13,136 bases of DNA from Actinomycetota bacterium (lineage in GTDB: Bacteria; Actinomycetota; Coriobacteriia; Coriobacteriales; RUG844), in NCBI GenBank assembly GCA_013335845.1, contig JAAXUU010000013.1, positions 1 through 13,136 of the forward strand, read 5' to 3'. The notes beneath the pieces were generated by a model. It searched no databases and was not told where the DNA came from. It saw nothing but the letters and a program-made list of their open reading frames with translations. How positions within the stretch are numbered: position 1 is the stretch's first letter; every line of letters begins with the position of its first letter. The translations under genes and the position numbers were made by a program. Below are positions 11,590-13,136 of the stretch, piece by piece.

Positions 11590-11916
11590 ATGGCCAACAA
11601 TCTAAAGCGGCTACGCAAAGAAAAGACCACCTTTACGCAAGAGGAATTTGCAAAACACCTCGGTTTTAAGTACAAGGCGTACCAGAATTGGGAGCGTGGG
11701 GTAAGGGGAATGAATCTCGGTGTTGCTACGATAATTGCAGATTTTTATGGAGTGAGTATCAATGATCTTATGGGTGATGAAAAACTTGACTCAGGTGACG
11801 AATACAGCGATATACCAAATAGACTTCGCGCGCTTGGATACGACGCAGCAGAGCGCGTTATAAAGTATTTAGAATTTGAAGAAAATGTCGGAAGAACCAA
11901 CCCGCATGTTAAGTAG
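11590..11916 (+). CDS. CI-like XRE-family repressor (HTH only)
   Basis: The 108-aa protein has an XRE HTH: LKRLRKEKTTFTQEEFAKHL, GFKYKAYQNWERG and GVATIIADFYGVSINDLMG. A short C-terminal helix (RLRALGYDAAERVIKYLEFE) follows. It is transcribed divergently from the Cro-like gene and just before the integrase, so it is probably the lysogeny repressor. It lacks the LexA-type peptidase domain of lambda CI, so induction would not be by RecA-stimulated self-cleavage. AAGGAG lies six bases before the ATG. Confidence 0.82.
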   Translation: MANNLKRLRKEKTTFTQEEFAKHLGFKYKAYQNWERGVRGMNLGVATIIADFYGVSINDLMGDEKLDSGDEYSDIPNRLRALGYDAAERVIKYLEFEENVGRTNPHVK

Positions 11917-11937
11917 TCTGCTGTTAGGAGGCTTACG

Positions 11938-13101
11938 ATGAGCGTACATAATATCGGCCCAAACAAGTGGGAGGTATCTGTCGAGCTCGGCACAGATCCA
12001 TCCACCGGCAAGAGAGTGCGGCCGCGTCTGATTTACAACGGGACAAAAAGCGGAGCCGAAGCGTACGAAGTTAAGATACGGACCGGTGGGCAAGCGGAAG
12101 TGAAAACAGACACCAGAGTAACGGTCAAAGCTTTTTTAGAGGACCAATGGCTTCCGTCTTTGGAACTCGAGGGTAACTCTCTAGAATATTATTCAAACGG
12201 CGTTAAAACGGATATCGTGCCCCGGATAGGTTATACCAGGCTTGCTGACTTGAACGTCGAAAACCTGGAAGCGTTCTTCCGCAAGATGCCGATGAATACA
12301 ACCCGGAAACGGGCAAAAAAAACACTGTCCGCCGCGCTCTCATATGCCGTGAAATGCAGGAAGATCCCATACAATCCCATACGTGATGTCGATATCAAAA
12401 TGCCACCAAAAGCAGATAAGAAAGCGGCGTACTCGACTGATGAAGTGCGAACCTTGCGTGAGCATTTCTTCGGACATCGAATTGAAGCTGCGTTTTTGCT
12501 AGGTGTATATTGTGGGCTGCGTAAGGAAGAGATCCTTGCGCTCGACTGGCACACTTCACTCGATCTCAAGGCTGGTATCGTGCATGTGAGATCAGCTTAT
12601 TGCCTAGTTAAAGGCAAGCCTGAAATAAAAAGAACGAAGACGGACAAAATACGAGAAGTCCCCATATCAGGATATGCACTCGATCGGCTCAATGTGTTAG
12701 GCGATGACAGAATAGGTTGCGTAGTTGTTGGCCTAAAGGGTGGTCGAATGAATCCTAAGTACCTACACGATGCGTTCCAGGACGAAGTCGCAAAGGCCGG
12801 TGTACGATATATCCCGGTAGGGATGGTCCGGCATACGTTCGCGACACGTTCTTTGGAAGCTGGTGTATCTCCGGCTGTGGTCGCATCGATAATGGGACAT
12901 ATGACAACACAGATGCTCGACAACTACGTGCGGCCGCTTGAAGAGGAAAAACAAGGAGCTTGTAAGCGCCTTGCTGAACTTTACGATGGTGGGGAAGTGG
13001 ACGAAGCAGAACCGGGCGGAGCGGGAGAATCCTCCCAAAATCCTCCCAAACTTGCGGATGAGATGCGGATAACGTGCGTAGAGATTGCAAAAACGTCATG
13101 A
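11938..13101 (+). CDS. int: Tyrosine recombinase integrase
   Basis: The 387-aa protein has an N-terminal region of the AP2-like arm-binding type (MSVHNIGPNKWEVSVELGTD), a core-binding helical domain (about 60-150) and a C-terminal catalytic domain. Seen residues are R195 in CGLRKEEIL, a lysine in the TKTDKIREVPI hairpin (K234/K237), R298-H299 in VRHTFATR, H321 in IMGHM and the nucleophile Y330 in LDNYVRP. The HxxR box histidine is Gly295 (GMVR), an odd substitution. The enzyme joins phage and host attachment sites. AGGAGG lies seven bases before the ATG, 21 bases after the repressor stop. The C-terminal tail after 340 is variable. Confidence 0.95.
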   Translation: MSVHNIGPNKWEVSVELGTDPSTGKRVRPRLIYNGTKSGAEAYEVKIRTGGQAEVKTDTRVTVKAFLEDQWLPSLELEGNSLEYYSNGVKTDIVPRIGYTRLADLNVENLEAFFRKMPMNTTRKRAKKTLSAALSYAVKCRKIPYNPIRDVDIKMPPKADKKAAYSTDEVRTLREHFFGHRIEAAFLLGVYCGLRKEEILALDWHTSLDLKAGIVHVRSAYCLVKGKPEIKRTKTDKIREVPISGYALDRLNVLGDDRIGCVVVGLKGGRMNPKYLHDAFQDEVAKAGVRYIPVGMVRHTFATRSLEAGVSPAVVASIMGHMTTQMLDNYVRPLEEEKQGACKRLAELYDGGEVDEAEPGGAGESSQNPPKLADEMRITCVEIAKTS

Positions 13102-13109
13102 TTTCCACG

Positions 13110-13131
13110 GGTAAAAACATACCTATTTACC
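13110..13131. repeat. Inverted repeat GGTAAA/TTTACC after the integrase, possible attachment core
   Basis: GGTAAA (13110-13115) and TTTACC (13126-13131) flank a 10-nt AACATACCTA. Core-type sites of tyrosine integrases often have such inverted arms around a 6-8 bp overlap and lie next to int. There is not enough flanking sequence in the window to test for an att duplication, so this is tentative. Confidence 0.3.
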
Positions 13132-13136
13132 TGCGG

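Noticed and set aside
1..13136. CRISPR array, tRNA or rRNA gene
   Set aside because: No regularly spaced repeat array, no tRNA cloverleaf or CCA-type end and no rRNA-like segment was noticed. The only short-period repeats are the 11-bp iterons near 6800.

Overview
The window looks like the early and lysogeny end of a temperate phage or prophage from a Gram-positive host. It has strong AGGAGG-type ribosome binding sites, near-continuous ATGA/TAATG stop-start overlaps, and small zinc-ribbon proteins of the kind seen in Firmicutes and Actinobacteria phages. A C-terminal HGTxxGY...CRCxRC module on one HNH protein and the style of the integrase lean towards an actinobacterial host, possibly a coriobacterium of about 50% GC. 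That host guess is from memory and is not proven here.

Layout from right to left. A lysogeny block reads rightward: a short HTH repressor (11590-11916) and a tyrosine integrase (11938-13101), with a possible attachment-type inverted repeat right after it. Divergent from it, a strong leftward promoter (TTGACA, 17 bp, TATATT) starts a Cro-like HTH gene (11207-11449) and a small excisionase-like gene (10983-11210). Operator-like dyads cover both promoters. Next comes a small island (10537-10959) bounded by two 25-bp inverted copies of a sequence related to those operators. It holds two short convergent genes, 56 aa on + and 45 aa on -.

From 10510 down to 1219 runs a long leftward operon of about 25 mostly tiny genes, several under 60 codons. 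It contains SSB, a MazG-like pyrophosphohydrolase, a DUF4373-like replication protein, three HNH proteins, a DUF551-like protein, three small membrane proteins, many Cys-rich mini-proteins and a ParB-domain protein. A 180-bp gap at 6653-6835 has a perfect DnaA box, an AT-rich stretch and 11-bp iterons, and is a candidate replication origin. A second gap at 933-1218 has a strong hairpin and a GC-rich patch.

At the left edge is a fused ParB-domain/DNA adenine methyltransferase gene, usually found just before the packaging genes. It is interrupted by one in-frame TGA, after which the conserved methylase sequence continues perfectly to the window edge. This is either a fresh nonsense mutation or a recoding event, and it is the most striking single observation. 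The second is the shared operator motif linking the repressor promoters to the inverted-repeat island.
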